Assembly: GCA_002378975.1 (NCBI GenBank) | Contig: DFST01000022.1 | Span: 1-22,489 of the forward strand | Length of the DNA stretch: 22,489 bases | Direction of reading: 5' to 3' | Origin: Chitinophagaceae bacterium UBA3430 | GTDB lineage: Bacteria > Bacteroidota > Bacteroidia > Chitinophagales > Chitinophagaceae | Program-made: the position numbers and the translations under genes | Notes under the pieces: model-generated | The model's database searches: none | The model's input: the letters and a program-made list of their open reading frames with translations, nothing else | Told to the model about the DNA's origin: nothing | Shown here: piece after piece, positions 6,895-15,161 of the stretch | Position numbering within the stretch: position 1 is the first letter of the stretch | Layout: each line of letters opens with the position of its first letter

Positions 6895-7353
6895 ATGCAG
6901 TCGCATACTTTACATCGAGTTCAATTCCTGCCGGTTAGTTTGTCCAAGGCCTGGAATTTCTTTTCGGATCCGGGTAATTTGGCCGCCATAACGCCTTCGG
7001 GCATGGGATTTCATATTTTATCGGCGCATCGGCCCGAGCGGATGTATGCGGGGCAGCTGATCGAGTATCGGGTGGCACCGGTGTTGGGGATCCCGCTGTA
7101 TTGGATGACCGAGATCACGCACGTGGTAGAAGGGAAATATTTTATTGACGAGCAGCGTTTTGGTCCGTATACCTTGTGGCATCACCAGCATCATTTCCGG
7201 GCCGTGGATGGGGGCGTGGAGATGACCGACCTTATCCATTACAAGATCCCGCTGGGAATCATCGGCCGCGTAGCGAATATGCTTTTTGTGCGGCAAAAGC
7301 TGAACGATATTTTTAATTATCGCTACGAGAAAGTGAAGGAGCTGTTTGGTTAA
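6895..7353 (+). CDS. SRPBCC-family ligand-binding protein
   Basis: A 152-residue soluble protein with the START/Bet v 1-like SRPBCC pattern. It opens with HRVQFLPVSLSKAWNFFSDPGNLAAITP, typical of the polyketide-cyclase/cell-division-inhibitor-like subgroup. It continues with beta strands (MYAGQLIEYRVAPVLGIPLYWMTEIT, FIDEQRFGPYTLWHHQHHF, GVEMTDLIHYKIPLG) and a long C-terminal helix (FVRQKLNDIFNYRYEKVKELF). Such proteins bind hydrophobic ligands; the ligand here is unknown. The gene diverges from the helicase across only 58 bases and converges on the response regulator, with the two stop codons overlapping by 4 bases. Confidence 0.85.
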   Translation: MQSHTLHRVQFLPVSLSKAWNFFSDPGNLAAITPSGMGFHILSAHRPERMYAGQLIEYRVAPVLGIPLYWMTEITHVVEGKYFIDEQRFGPYTLWHHQHHFRAVDGGVEMTDLIHYKIPLGIIGRVANMLFVRQKLNDIFNYRYEKVKELFG

Positions 7354-7994
7354 TACCTATTCTCATTCACCAACTTGATCAACGAAACGATGTTGGTGAC
7401 GTCCAGTTTGCGGAAAATATTATAGCGGTGTACTTCGACGGTGCGGTTGGAGATTAAGAGACGTTCCGCGATCTCTTTGGAAGACAGGCCCTCTTTGAGC
7501 ATATCGACGATCTGCATTTCACGTTTGGTGAGCTGATTGATCTTGGCCGCGGCCGATTGCAGTTCGGGATTGATCATCTGGGCTGTGATCAATTCCTTGA
7601 TGTCGTCGCTGATGTATCGTTGTCCATTGGCCACCGTTTGGATGGCATTGCTCATCTCTTCAAAACTGGAGGTCTTGGATACATAGCCATTGGCTCCGTT
7701 CGTCAACATTTGCTTGATGAGCAGCGTGTTGCTGTGCATGGAAACGGCTAAGACCCGAATACCGGGATTTTGATCCCGGATCTGCTTGGTGGTTTCAATT
7801 CCGGACTGCCCCGGCAAGGTGATATCCATTAAAACCACCTGGGGCTGTGCTAATTTGATCTTTTCTATAGCTGATTCGCCATCCAACGCATAGCCAACTA
7901 CCTCAAACCGGGCGTCGCTTCCCAGCAAGGCGCTCCACATGTCGATCATCATGCGGTGGTCGTCCACGAAAAAAAGGCGGATCTTTTTTTGCAT
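7350..7994 (-). CDS. Two-component response regulator, NarL/FixJ family with LuxR-type HTH
   Basis: The 214-residue protein has an N-terminal receiver domain, with acidic FVDDHR near residues 9-13 and phosphoacceptor Asp57 in VVLMDITLPGQSG. SMHSN follows and the conserved lysine is in YVSKTSS. The C-terminus is a LuxR-type helix-turn-helix: LTKREMQIVDMLKEGLSSKEIAERL, then ISNRTVEVHRYNIFRKL. It is a DNA-binding transcription factor controlled by phosphorylation. It is divergent from a hybrid histidine kinase with an Hpt domain, its most likely phosphate donor. A TAGATTTG box 27 bases before the start, lying inside a dyad, suggests a promoter open to autoregulation. Confidence 0.95.
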   Translation of the reverse strand: MQKKIRLFFVDDHRMMIDMWSALLGSDARFEVVGYALDGESAIEKIKLAQPQVVLMDITLPGQSGIETTKQIRDQNPGIRVLAVSMHSNTLLIKQMLTNGANGYVSKTSSFEEMSNAIQTVANGQRYISDDIKELITAQMINPELQSAAAKINQLTKREMQIVDMLKEGLSSKEIAERLLISNRTVEVHRYNIFRKLDVTNIVSLIKLVNENRY

Positions 7995-8020
7995 CCAATG
8001 AAATTACAACAAAAATTACG

Positions 8021-8028
8021 CAAATCTA
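8021..8028 (-). promoter_or_regulatory. Predicted -7 box of the response-regulator promoter
   Basis: On the minus strand the bases are TAGATTTG, an exact TAnnTTTG match, placed so that transcription would start about 20 bases upstream of the response-regulator ATG (7994). A clear TTTG -33 element is not visible. It overlaps the left arm of the dyad at 8023-8058. Confidence 0.5.
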
Positions 8029-8058
8029 CGTACTACATTTATGATGTAATCGTAGATT
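8023..8058. promoter_or_regulatory. Dyad-symmetric candidate operator between response regulator and kinase
   Basis: The outer arms are aatctacg (8023-8030) and cgtagatt (8051-8058), exact complements. Inner arms tacat (8034-8038) and atgta (8044-8048) pair around a 5-base centre, so the symmetry is two-tiered over 36 bases. It sits in the divergent promoter region and covers the predicted -7 box of the regulator gene. A binding site for the regulator's own LuxR-type domain is the simplest inference; a transcript hairpin is the alternative. Confidence 0.5.
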
Positions 8059-8166
8059 ATTTCTAATTAGTAAGTGTAAAAACTTATAATATATACATGT
8101 CTTAAGCAGCCCAGGTCGCATTGGGGAACTTGCTCGCTAAGGTGGTATATTTCAACCTTGTTAGGC

Positions 8167-10983
8167 ATGCTGACCGTATTACCATCTTCCATTTTGTCCT
8201 CCCTGCAACAGGGAATCATCGTCCTTTCCCCCGATCGGGTGGTTTTATACACCAATCCGAAGTTTTGCGCCTTGTTGCATCCGGAGTTGACTCCGGCTGA
8301 TATGATCGGACAGTCTGGAAAGGAGCTGGTGAGCCGGTTCAAGGATGTTTTCATGCAGCCTGAGGAATTCATGGATCGGGTGCACCAGATCTATGCACAC
8401 CCCGAGCCGATACATGGAGAGGTGGTACGTATGCGGGATGGGCGCCTCTTGTCGCGCGATTATCAGCCCATTTTTGACGGTGATCAAGTTCAAGCTCATA
8501 TCTGGGTATACCAGGAGTTTTCTTCCCGGCTGGGCAGCGAGGAATTGGACGTGCAGCGTGTTCTCAATCACTTCATCTCCTCCTTGTATGAAAAGGAAAC
8601 AGAAGAGGAAATTCTGTGGGATCTAACCCGCAATTGCATTGCCCAACTCGACTTTATCGAATGCGTAGTCTATATGTTGGATGAAGAATCCGGCGTTTTG
8701 AAACAGCGAGCTGCCTGGGGGCCGAAAGCACCGGAAGGCAATGTCATCGAAAATTATCTGGAGTTGCCGGTCGGTACTGGCATTATCGGTCTGGTGGCAC
8801 AAACCGGTAAGGCCGAAATAGTGGGAGATGTTAACCAAGATCCCCGTTACATTCCAGACACGTTTCCAAGAGGGTCAGAGATCACGGTGCCCATTTTCAG
8901 TCGGGGTAAAGTGATCGGCATCATCGACAGCGAGCATCCGAATAAATATTTCTTCGAGGATAAACATCTTTCGGTGTTGACCACACTGGCTGCGGTGATG
9001 GGGATCAAGATCACGCAGATCCGCGATCGTCAAACGCGGCAAACGGAGATTGAGCGGCAGCGTTTATTCTATGAGCAGATCCTGAATAACATCCCGGCTG
9101 ACATTGCCGTATTTAATAAAGAACACCGATATCTATTTGTGAACCCTCAAGGCATTCGAAATCCCGAACTCCGTGCCTGGATCATCAATAAAAACGATGA
9201 AGAGTATTGCGATTATCGCGAGCGACCCTATTCGATCTTTCAGGAACGACGGGCTGCCTTCAATCAGGCCATTCAGACGCAGGTGCAAACCGAATGGGAG
9301 GAATCGTTGATCAATCCATCCGGAGAAACAGAAAATTACTACCGAAGAATGTTCCCCGTAGTGAATGAACAAGGACAAGTAGATCTGGTGATCGGATATG
9401 GGATGAACGTAACGGCTATCAAACAGGCCCAAGCTGTTTTGCAACGTGCCAAACAGGAAGCGGAGGAAAATGCACAAGCCAAGGAAGCGTTCTTGGCGCG
9501 CGTGAGTCATGAATTGCGCACGCCCATGAACGGCATCATCGGACTCACCGATCTCTTGCTGCGTTCGGAACTCAGTGAACGACAATCTCAATACATTCAA
9601 TTGCTCCAACAATCAGCCCGTTCGCTGGTGGCCATCGTGAATGAAGTACTCGATATCGAAAAGATCGGTTCCGGAAAAATGGAATTGCATCCGGTGGTGT
9701 TTCCCTTGCGCGAGCGGATGCAGGCGTTGCTGGATCTCTGTCAGGAGCCGGCCAATTTGCGCGGGCTGGAATTAAAACTCCATGTTGAAGATGGATTGTC
9801 CGATTGCTATCGTGGCGACATCAACCGGATTTCGCAGATTATAGGCAATCTGCTATCCAATGCGCTTAAGTTTACCGATCAGGGTTCGATTGAACTGAAG
9901 GTGCATTGCATAGATAATCAAACACTTTGTTTTAAAATCATTGACACGGGTATCGGCATCGATGCTGAATCGATCGATCGCATTTTTGAGCCGTTTGTTC
10001 AGGCTGCTTCGAGCGGACAATCGCCGCGGGCGGGTACCGGACTGGGACTCACCATTTGCAAAGAGCTCGCCAATTTGATGGGAGGTGCCATTCGTGTGCA
10101 AAGCACCCTGGGTACGGGTTCCAGTTTCAGTTTGTGTTTGCCGTTGGAAGCCGTATTGGAAGCAAATACAGTTCCCCAGGCCTTGAATGACAATACTGAA
10201 TCCGGCAATCTAATAGGCAAGCGGGTTTTGTTGGTCGAGGATGTAGCCTTGAATCGATTCTTGGTGGAAGCGATGACTGCCGAGTGGGGCATTGAATTGG
10301 AGATGGCGGAGAATGGGGCCGAGGGATTGAAGAAAGTGCGGCAGGCCACCTATGATCTGGTTTTGATGGATGTGCAGATGCCGGTGATGGATGGGGTGCA
10401 GGCGACGCGGGTGATCCGTCAGCTAAGTGATTCCTCCATCGCCTCGATCCCGATTGTGGCCTTGTCGGCCAATGCGTTTGATTCGGATCGCCGCTCCTAT
10501 TTGGAAGCGGGCATGAATGATACCTTGTCGAAGCCCTTTGACAGTGAGCAGTTGCGTGCCGTGATGCTTCGGGTATTGAGTGGGGAGACGTGTGCCATTC
10601 AGCCAAGTCTATCTATATCGACCCCTACAGCGGTTGGCTTGGCCATCGATTTGAGTTATTTGAATCGGGTGGGGAATGGGAATCCGGGTTTTGTGCAGAC
10701 CATGTTGCAGTCCTTTGCCGAGTCTGTCGACGAAAGTTGCACCGAAATGAAGGAAATGCTGAAAAACCGCGATCGCAAGGCGATTGGCGAGGTAGCCCAT
10801 AAATTAAAATTTGCCCTCGGGGTGGTGGGCGTTACTACCTTAAAAGATACCGTGGTCTTTTTGGAAGCGCAGGGCAAGGGGGTCGGAGAGCCGACTTCGG
10901 ACGAGGAATATGCGCAGGTGGTGAAAACGTTTGTCGAGGCAATGCGTCAATTAAAAACGGAAGCGAGTAAAGAAAGAGATTGA
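8167..10983 (+). CDS. Hybrid sensor histidine kinase (PAS-GAF-PAS-HisKA-HATPase-REC-Hpt)
   Basis: The protein is 938 residues from ATG 8167; an in-frame TTG at 8158 would add three residues. No transmembrane segment is apparent, so it is probably cytoplasmic. Domains in order: a PAS-like region (about 5-115), a GAF domain (about 130-285, with LPVGTGIIGLVAQTG and ITVPIFSRGKVIGIID), a second PAS (about 305-420), HisKA with His448 in VSHELRTPMNG, an HATPase_c domain with NLLSNALKFTD, DTGIGI and GTGLGL, a receiver with Asp735 in LVLMDVQMPVMDG, and an Hpt domain with His878 in VAHKLKFALG. It should sense a cytoplasmic or diffusible signal and pass phosphate through its own receiver and Hpt, probably to the divergent NarL-type regulator. 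Its 3' end lies 43 bases from the convergent peroxidase gene. Confidence 0.95.
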   Translation: MLTVLPSSILSSLQQGIIVLSPDRVVLYTNPKFCALLHPELTPADMIGQSGKELVSRFKDVFMQPEEFMDRVHQIYAHPEPIHGEVVRMRDGRLLSRDYQPIFDGDQVQAHIWVYQEFSSRLGSEELDVQRVLNHFISSLYEKETEEEILWDLTRNCIAQLDFIECVVYMLDEESGVLKQRAAWGPKAPEGNVIENYLELPVGTGIIGLVAQTGKAEIVGDVNQDPRYIPDTFPRGSEITVPIFSRGKVIGIIDSEHPNKYFFEDKHLSVLTTLAAVMGIKITQIRDRQTRQTEIERQRLFYEQILNNIPADIAVFNKEHRYLFVNPQGIRNPELRAWIINKNDEEYCDYRERPYSIFQERRAAFNQAIQTQVQTEWEESLINPSGETENYYRRMFPVVNEQGQVDLVIGYGMNVTAIKQAQAVLQRAKQEAEENAQAKEAFLARVSHELRTPMNGIIGLTDLLLRSELSERQSQYIQLLQQSARSLVAIVNEVLDIEKIGSGKMELHPVVFPLRERMQALLDLCQEPANLRGLELKLHVEDGLSDCYRGDINRISQIIGNLLSNALKFTDQGSIELKVHCIDNQTLCFKIIDTGIGIDAESIDRIFEPFVQAASSGQSPRAGTGLGLTICKELANLMGGAIRVQSTLGTGSSFSLCLPLEAVLEANTVPQALNDNTESGNLIGKRVLLVEDVALNRFLVEAMTAEWGIELEMAENGAEGLKKVRQATYDLVLMDVQMPVMDGVQATRVIRQLSDSSIASIPIVALSANAFDSDRRSYLEAGMNDTLSKPFDSEQLRAVMLRVLSGETCAIQPSLSISTPTAVGLAIDLSYLNRVGNGNPGFVQTMLQSFAESVDESCTEMKEMLKNRDRKAIGEVAHKLKFALGVVGVTTLKDTVVFLEAQGKGVGEPTSDEEYAQVVKTFVEAMRQLKTEASKERD

Positions 10984-10987
10984 ATTT

Positions 10988-11029
10988 TCAAACTCCAAAC
11001 TCAAACGTCCATCTTCCATCTCCCAACTA
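10988..11029. repeat. Six tandem heptads between the kinase and peroxidase 3' ends
   Basis: Bases 10988-11029 split without remainder into six 7-base units: tcaaact, ccaaact, caaacgt, ccatctt, ccatctc, ccaacta. The last three bases are the reverse-complemented peroxidase stop codon. The array begins 5 bases after the kinase stop. It shares ttttcaaactcc and ttccatctcc with the array downstream of recR (1325-1336 and 1341-1350). Unlike the other three arrays it has no inverted partner. Confidence 0.7.
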
Positions 11030-11545
11030 TTTGTTCAACCAATTGGTGATCTCCGCATCCATCGGGTTGGTGCGTGGGGAGAAAGTGGCGATCAATTCGC
11101 CTTTTTCATCCAATAGGAATTTGCCGAAGTTCCAGGTGACGGGATTGTCCATGCCTTTCTTTTCAGCGGCTTCTTTCAGGAATTTATAGAGGGGGTGTGT
11201 GTCGTTGCCTTTGACCGAGATCTTTTCGGCCATGGGAAAAGTGACGCCATAATTTTTTTGGCAGAAGGCCTTGATGTCCGCGTTGCTGCCGGGTTCTTGT
11301 CCCATGAAATTATTGGCCGGGAACCCGACGATCACGAGATTTTTGGAATAGGACTTATAGAGTTTTTCCAAATCTTCATATTGTGGGGTGAGTCCGCAGC
11401 GAGAGGCCGTATTTACGATCAGAATCTTTTTCCCTTTGAATTGTTGAAAGCGGATGGCATTCCCGTCCAGTCCTTCGACTTCAAAATCATAGATCGAACC
11501 GCTCAGTAGCAAGGAGGATAATACCGTCATGATCAACAGTTTCAT
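11027..11545 (-). CDS. Glutathione peroxidase-family thiol peroxidase
   Basis: A 172-residue peroxidase of the cysteine-type GPx family, reducing hydrogen or lipid peroxides, in bacteria usually with thioredoxin. The peroxidatic cysteine is Cys50 in VNTASRCGLTPQY. The rest of the catalytic set is visible as Gln83 (in NNFMGQEPG) and Trp138-Asn139 (in VTWNFGKFLLD). Cys95 in FCQKNYGVTFPM is placed like the resolving cysteine of thioredoxin-dependent members. The usual NQF is NNF here. A hydrophobic N-terminus (residues 1-17) looks like a signal peptide, suggesting the periplasm; cleavage is uncertain. It is last in the radA-comF-lipoprotein-peroxidase run, 43 bases after the lipoprotein gene. 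Its stop codon is the end of a heptad array. Confidence 0.92.
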   Translation of the reverse strand: MKLLIMTVLSSLLLSGSIYDFEVEGLDGNAIRFQQFKGKKILIVNTASRCGLTPQYEDLEKLYKSYSKNLVIVGFPANNFMGQEPGSNADIKAFCQKNYGVTFPMAEKISVKGNDTHPLYKFLKEAAEKKGMDNPVTWNFGKFLLDEKGELIATFSPRTNPMDAEITNWLNK

Positions 11546-11588
11546 GGATGTGTTTTTTTATATAACAAGTTTGGAGCCGGAAGGTTCG

Positions 11589-12968
11589 TCATTGTTTCTC
11601 GTAACAACCCAGATCGGGTAAACCCACGGAACGAGGGCGACCATCGAGATCGGTCGTCAACCCGGTTGCGATCCCGCTATTGATGGCAGGAGAACCTGAC
11701 TTCAAGCGGAAATTGTAGTAATTCCGGCTCGACTGGATCGAATCGAAAAGCGGTAATTGATTGTTGATCACCTGATCGGTGGTGGCCAAGCTGACTGTCG
11801 ATTGCATTTTCCAGAGTGCGTTTTGGAAATGAACCTGATAAGGCGCGTTTGGATTCTTGACTAGCAATACTTCATCTTCCACGGTGCCGTTCTCACCCCA
11901 GAATATGCAATTCCGGAACTGGGCTTGCAAAGCATTTGCCGTGTTGCCGTTGAAGTTGGTGAGGGTGAGTACAGGTTTTTGATGATCGAGGTAGCGGTTT
12001 GCATAACTGGCCAGCGTGCAATGCGTGAATTGGTAATTGCCGCCACCGATCAGCAACGCATTCTGACCGCAATTGCTGAATAAACAATTCTCGGCGTAGA
12101 TGGAACTGTTGATGCCGATCAATCCAGCCTCGTAGGCGTTATCAATTTCACATTGTTCCAATTTCAATACCGGGTTGGGTGCGTTGGCTCCTTGTTCTGC
12201 GACCAGTGCTTGATAGGCTTGTCGAATGATCGTGTATCGAAACAAATTGTTCGAAGATCCGGGCTGAATGAAGATTCCGGGCCAGGCTGCGGGCAGATCC
12301 CGATAGGGTTCATCGAAACGATCGCCTTGTATGCGCACGCGTTGCGCACTATCGGCTTGTCCCAAACTTTGGATGCGGCCTTTGACAAGGATGGGCGCAT
12401 CCGCGTGCATGTATAGATCCACACCCGGCAGTAGCGTCAGGGTTACGTTGGGATCGATGGTGAGTCCGCCGAGAATGACATACGGTTTATCATCGGGCCA
12501 GGTCTGTGATTGGGAGAGGGTAGCCTGACGAAGGAAATGGGCATTTCTTCCCCAAGCCTCCAATTGGATCTTCTGTGTTTTTCCGTTGAATTCAAGCAGG
12601 ATCGAATCGCGTACTACAAAGGGAAGCGTGTTGTTGGACGGATCGATGTTCACTTGTATCCATCCGTACAAACTGTCTTTTTTTTCAATGACGATGTTAT
12701 CGAATCGGCTTCCGGCTTGTCCGTTGAAGTTGAGCTTGAACGACGATTGATTTCCTCCGCCCAACTGAACGGAGTTGAGTCGGATTTTTTGATCGTAGTC
12801 ATTGGCCAGGGTGAAGGAGCGATAGGTGGAGCCGGCTGTTACGAATACGGTATCGAACCGAAGAGTGTCTGCTGAAATGCGAATGCGTGCATCGGGTGCT
12901 TCGAGAAATCCATCCTTGGTGCATCCGAGTAGGAGTAAGCAAAAAGTGAGGGTTGTCCAGCGGAGCAT
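11589..12968 (-). CDS. Lipoprotein with right-handed beta-helix and choice-of-anchor Q-type C-terminus
   Basis: The 459-residue protein has a lipoprotein signal (LLLLGC, lipidated Cys16). An N-terminal beta-rich region (ADTLRFDTVFVTAGSTYRSFTL, about residues 33-55) is followed by beta-helix-like repeats: VILGGLTIDPNVTLTLLPGV, PAAWPGIFIQPGS, LEQCEIDNAYEAGLIG, AENCLFSNCGQNALLIGGG and FRNCIFWGENG. The C-terminus, LKSGSPAINSGI with DLDGRPR and PDLGCYE, is the recurrent ending of choice-of-anchor Q/parallel beta-helix surface proteins. It is probably outer-membrane anchored; beta-helices of this type often bind or cleave polysaccharides, but no catalytic residues can be named. It follows comF by 28 bases and precedes the peroxidase by 43. 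Confidence 0.82.
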   Translation of the reverse strand: MLRWTTLTFCLLLLGCTKDGFLEAPDARIRISADTLRFDTVFVTAGSTYRSFTLANDYDQKIRLNSVQLGGGNQSSFKLNFNGQAGSRFDNIVIEKKDSLYGWIQVNIDPSNNTLPFVVRDSILLEFNGKTQKIQLEAWGRNAHFLRQATLSQSQTWPDDKPYVILGGLTIDPNVTLTLLPGVDLYMHADAPILVKGRIQSLGQADSAQRVRIQGDRFDEPYRDLPAAWPGIFIQPGSSNNLFRYTIIRQAYQALVAEQGANAPNPVLKLEQCEIDNAYEAGLIGINSSIYAENCLFSNCGQNALLIGGGNYQFTHCTLASYANRYLDHQKPVLTLTNFNGNTANALQAQFRNCIFWGENGTVEDEVLLVKNPNAPYQVHFQNALWKMQSTVSLATTDQVINNQLPLFDSIQSSRNYYNFRLKSGSPAINSGIATGLTTDLDGRPRSVGLPDLGCYEKQ

Positions 12969-12996
12969 GGATTAAAATTACGAAGGGAGTTCGAGG

Positions 12997-13701
12997 CTAA
13001 CGATTTTCGGTGTAAGCCAAGGTGAATAAACTTAGTTGTACACCGGGGATTTGCAGCAGGGTTTGTCCGCAGGCTTCGAGTGTAGCGCCGGTGGTGAGTA
13101 CATCGTCGACCAACAGCAGGTGTTTGTTAATGGCGGGCTTTGTATTATGCAGACTGAATTTTCCTTCCATGTTGTTCCAACGTTGAGCTCGATCTTTTCG
13201 GGTTTGGGTTTCGGTGGACTGATTGCGCTGTACGATCTGGTCCCAGACCGGGATTCCCGTTGCTTGAGCGAATCCTTGGCATATCCGTTCGGCCTGGTTG
13301 TATCCGCGTTTTCTTTTTTTACTGGGATGTAAGGGTAGTGGAATGAGCGCATCGAAATGGTGCGACGGATTTTGTTGTTTCATTCGTTTGCCGGCTACGC
13401 TGCCCAGATAAACACCGATGCCTGGGCGATGATTGTATTTCAACTGGTGCATGCAATGTTGCAAGCTGGATGCGGGTTTCAGGTACCAAGTTGCCGTAAC
13501 GGATTGGAGCGGGATCCTTCCCCAGAATAGTTGTTCGAGGGCATGACCGGTTTGCGCCTCATAGTCGGTAGCGGGTAGTTCACTGAGGCATTGATAGCAG
13601 AGCGGATGGTTGGGGTGCGCTCTTTTTTGATTGCAGCCCGCGCAATAACTGGGGAGAAGCCAATTGAGCCATCCCGCCTGCATGGTTTGAAGTAAATTCA
13701 T
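12997..13701 (-). CDS. comF: ComF family protein (phosphoribosyltransferase fold)
   Basis: The 234-residue protein has the usual ComF length. It has an N-terminal zinc ribbon (Cys20, Cys23, Cys35, Cys38), the HQLKYNHRPGIG segment, the family signature LIPLPLHPSKKRKRGYNQAE, and a PRPP-binding loop LLVDDVLTTGATLEACG near residues 196-212. ComF is needed for DNA uptake in naturally competent bacteria, probably in bringing single-stranded DNA into the cytoplasm, but is also widespread in species not known to be competent. Its ATG shares one base with the radA stop codon (TAATG at 13699-13703), so the two genes are probably translationally coupled. This fits a shared role with RadA in recombination of incoming DNA. 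Confidence 0.94.
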   Translation of the reverse strand: MNLLQTMQAGWLNWLLPSYCAGCNQKRAHPNHPLCYQCLSELPATDYEAQTGHALEQLFWGRIPLQSVTATWYLKPASSLQHCMHQLKYNHRPGIGVYLGSVAGKRMKQQNPSHHFDALIPLPLHPSKKRKRGYNQAERICQGFAQATGIPVWDQIVQRNQSTETQTRKDRAQRWNNMEGKFSLHNTKPAINKHLLLVDDVLTTGATLEACGQTLLQIPGVQLSLFTLAYTENR

Positions 13702-15071
13702 TAAAACAGGTAACGATAGAGATCTTCAACGCGGCTCATGGCCACGATCTCGATGCCGAATTTGGTTTTCCCGAGATTTTTCTGATTGTATTTGGATACG
13801 ACGATCTTTTCGAATCCGAGTTTTTCGGCTTCGGCGATGCGTTGTTCGATGCGATTGACGGCACGGATCTCGCCGCTTAGTCCCACTTCACCGGCAAAGC
13901 AGATCGAGGTGGGCAGGGGTTGATCTTCGTGTGAGGAGAGCAGGGCGCAGAGTACAGCCAGATCGGTGGAGGGATCTTCGATCTTTAGTCCGCCGGCGAT
14001 GTTCAGGAATACATCTTTATTACCGAAGGGGAATCCGCCTCTTTTTTCCAATACGGCGAGTAGCAGTTGGAGTCGGCGTAGATCGAATCCGGATACGGTG
14101 CGTTGTGGAGTTCCATAAACGGATTGGGTGACGAGTGCTTGTACTTCGATGAGCAGGGGGCGCAATCCTTCGATGGTGGCGGCGATGGCGATGCCGCTGA
14201 GGTTTTCTTCTTTTTGGGTGATGAGGATCTCGCTGGGGTTGGTGACGGCGCGCATGCCTTGATCGCCCATTTCATAGATGCCGAGTTCGGCGGTACTGCC
14301 AAAACGATTTTTGAGGGTACGTAAGATGCGATAGGCGTAGTGTCGATCGCCTTCGAATTGAAGGACGGTATCGACCATGTGTTCGAGTACTTTGGGTCCG
14401 GCGATGCTGCCATCTTTGGTGATGTGTCCGATGAGAAACACCGGTATGTTGGATTCTTTGGCGAAGCGTTGGAATTCGGCGGCGCATTCGCGGATCTGCG
14501 AAACACTACCTGGGGAAGAGTCGATGTGGGGTGTTTGCAAGGTTTGTATGGAGTCGACGATTACCAGTTCGGGTTTGATGCGTCGGATCTCTTGGAAGAT
14601 GTCGTCGGTGGATGTTTCGGTGAGTAAGAAGAAATCTTCGTTTTTCATGCCGAGTCGATCGGCGCGCATCTTGATCTGTTGTTCGGATTCTTCGCCGCTT
14701 ACGTACAGAACGCGTGTCTGGCTGAGTTGGAGTCCGGTTTGCAGGAACAAAGTAGATTTACCAATACCGGGTTCACCGGCAACGAGAATCAGGCTACCGG
14801 TGACGATGCCTCCACCGAGTACGCGATTGAGTTCGGGGTCTTGTGTTTGTATCCGGTGTTCCGGTTTTGATTCAACGTCGCTTAGAGAAATCGTTTTGGG
14901 TCCGCTGCGCTTCTTGTCCTCATCGCGCCAATTCTTTTTTTTCTTGTCGTCTTTGTGTACGGGTTCTTCCAGAAAACCATTCCATTGTTGACAGCCTGGA
15001 CATTGTCCCAACCATTTCACCGATTCATAACCACAGTGTTGACAGAAGTACGCTGTCTTGGACTTACTCAT
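13701..15071 (-). CDS. radA: DNA repair protein RadA/Sms
   Basis: A 456-residue RadA, normal length. It has an N-terminal zinc finger (Cys10, Cys13, Cys24, Cys27), a RecA-like ATPase with Walker A GEPGIGKST at residues 99-107 and Walker B ELVIVDSIQTL, the RadA-specific KNRFG motif (LKNRFGSTAELGIYEM), and a C-terminal Lon protease-like domain (LNIAGGLKIEDPSTDLAV, CFAGEVGLSGEIRAVNRIEQR). It promotes branch migration in recombination and repair. ATG 15071 starts MSKSKTAYFCQHCG as in the family; a start at 15083 would add four residues. It heads the run with comF. About 90 bases upstream is a terminator on the same strand, possibly an attenuator. Confidence 0.97.
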   Translation of the reverse strand: MSKSKTAYFCQHCGYESVKWLGQCPGCQQWNGFLEEPVHKDDKKKKNWRDEDKKRSGPKTISLSDVESKPEHRIQTQDPELNRVLGGGIVTGSLILVAGEPGIGKSTLFLQTGLQLSQTRVLYVSGEESEQQIKMRADRLGMKNEDFFLLTETSTDDIFQEIRRIKPELVIVDSIQTLQTPHIDSSPGSVSQIRECAAEFQRFAKESNIPVFLIGHITKDGSIAGPKVLEHMVDTVLQFEGDRHYAYRILRTLKNRFGSTAELGIYEMGDQGMRAVTNPSEILITQKEENLSGIAIAATIEGLRPLLIEVQALVTQSVYGTPQRTVSGFDLRRLQLLLAVLEKRGGFPFGNKDVFLNIAGGLKIEDPSTDLAVLCALLSSHEDQPLPTSICFAGEVGLSGEIRAVNRIEQRIAEAEKLGFEKIVVSKYNQKNLGKTKFGIEIVAMSRVEDLYRYLF

Positions 15072-15161
15072 TTTTACAAACAATTTAGCGGGCTGTAAAT
15101 GTAGGGTAGGAAATCAGCAACGATCTGCGCGAAAGCGGTAATTGTGGTGTTCAATGGATAC

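Noticed and set aside
8121..8153. TTG ... TATATTTC as a promoter for the hybrid kinase
   Set aside because: The -7 box has a mismatch at the key last base and would place the RNA start almost on the ATG; too weak to list.
8067..8372. A 101-codon minus-strand frame over the kinase start and divergent region
   Set aside because: Antisense to the kinase PAS region, and its 3' end covers the intergenic control region; no protein-like features.
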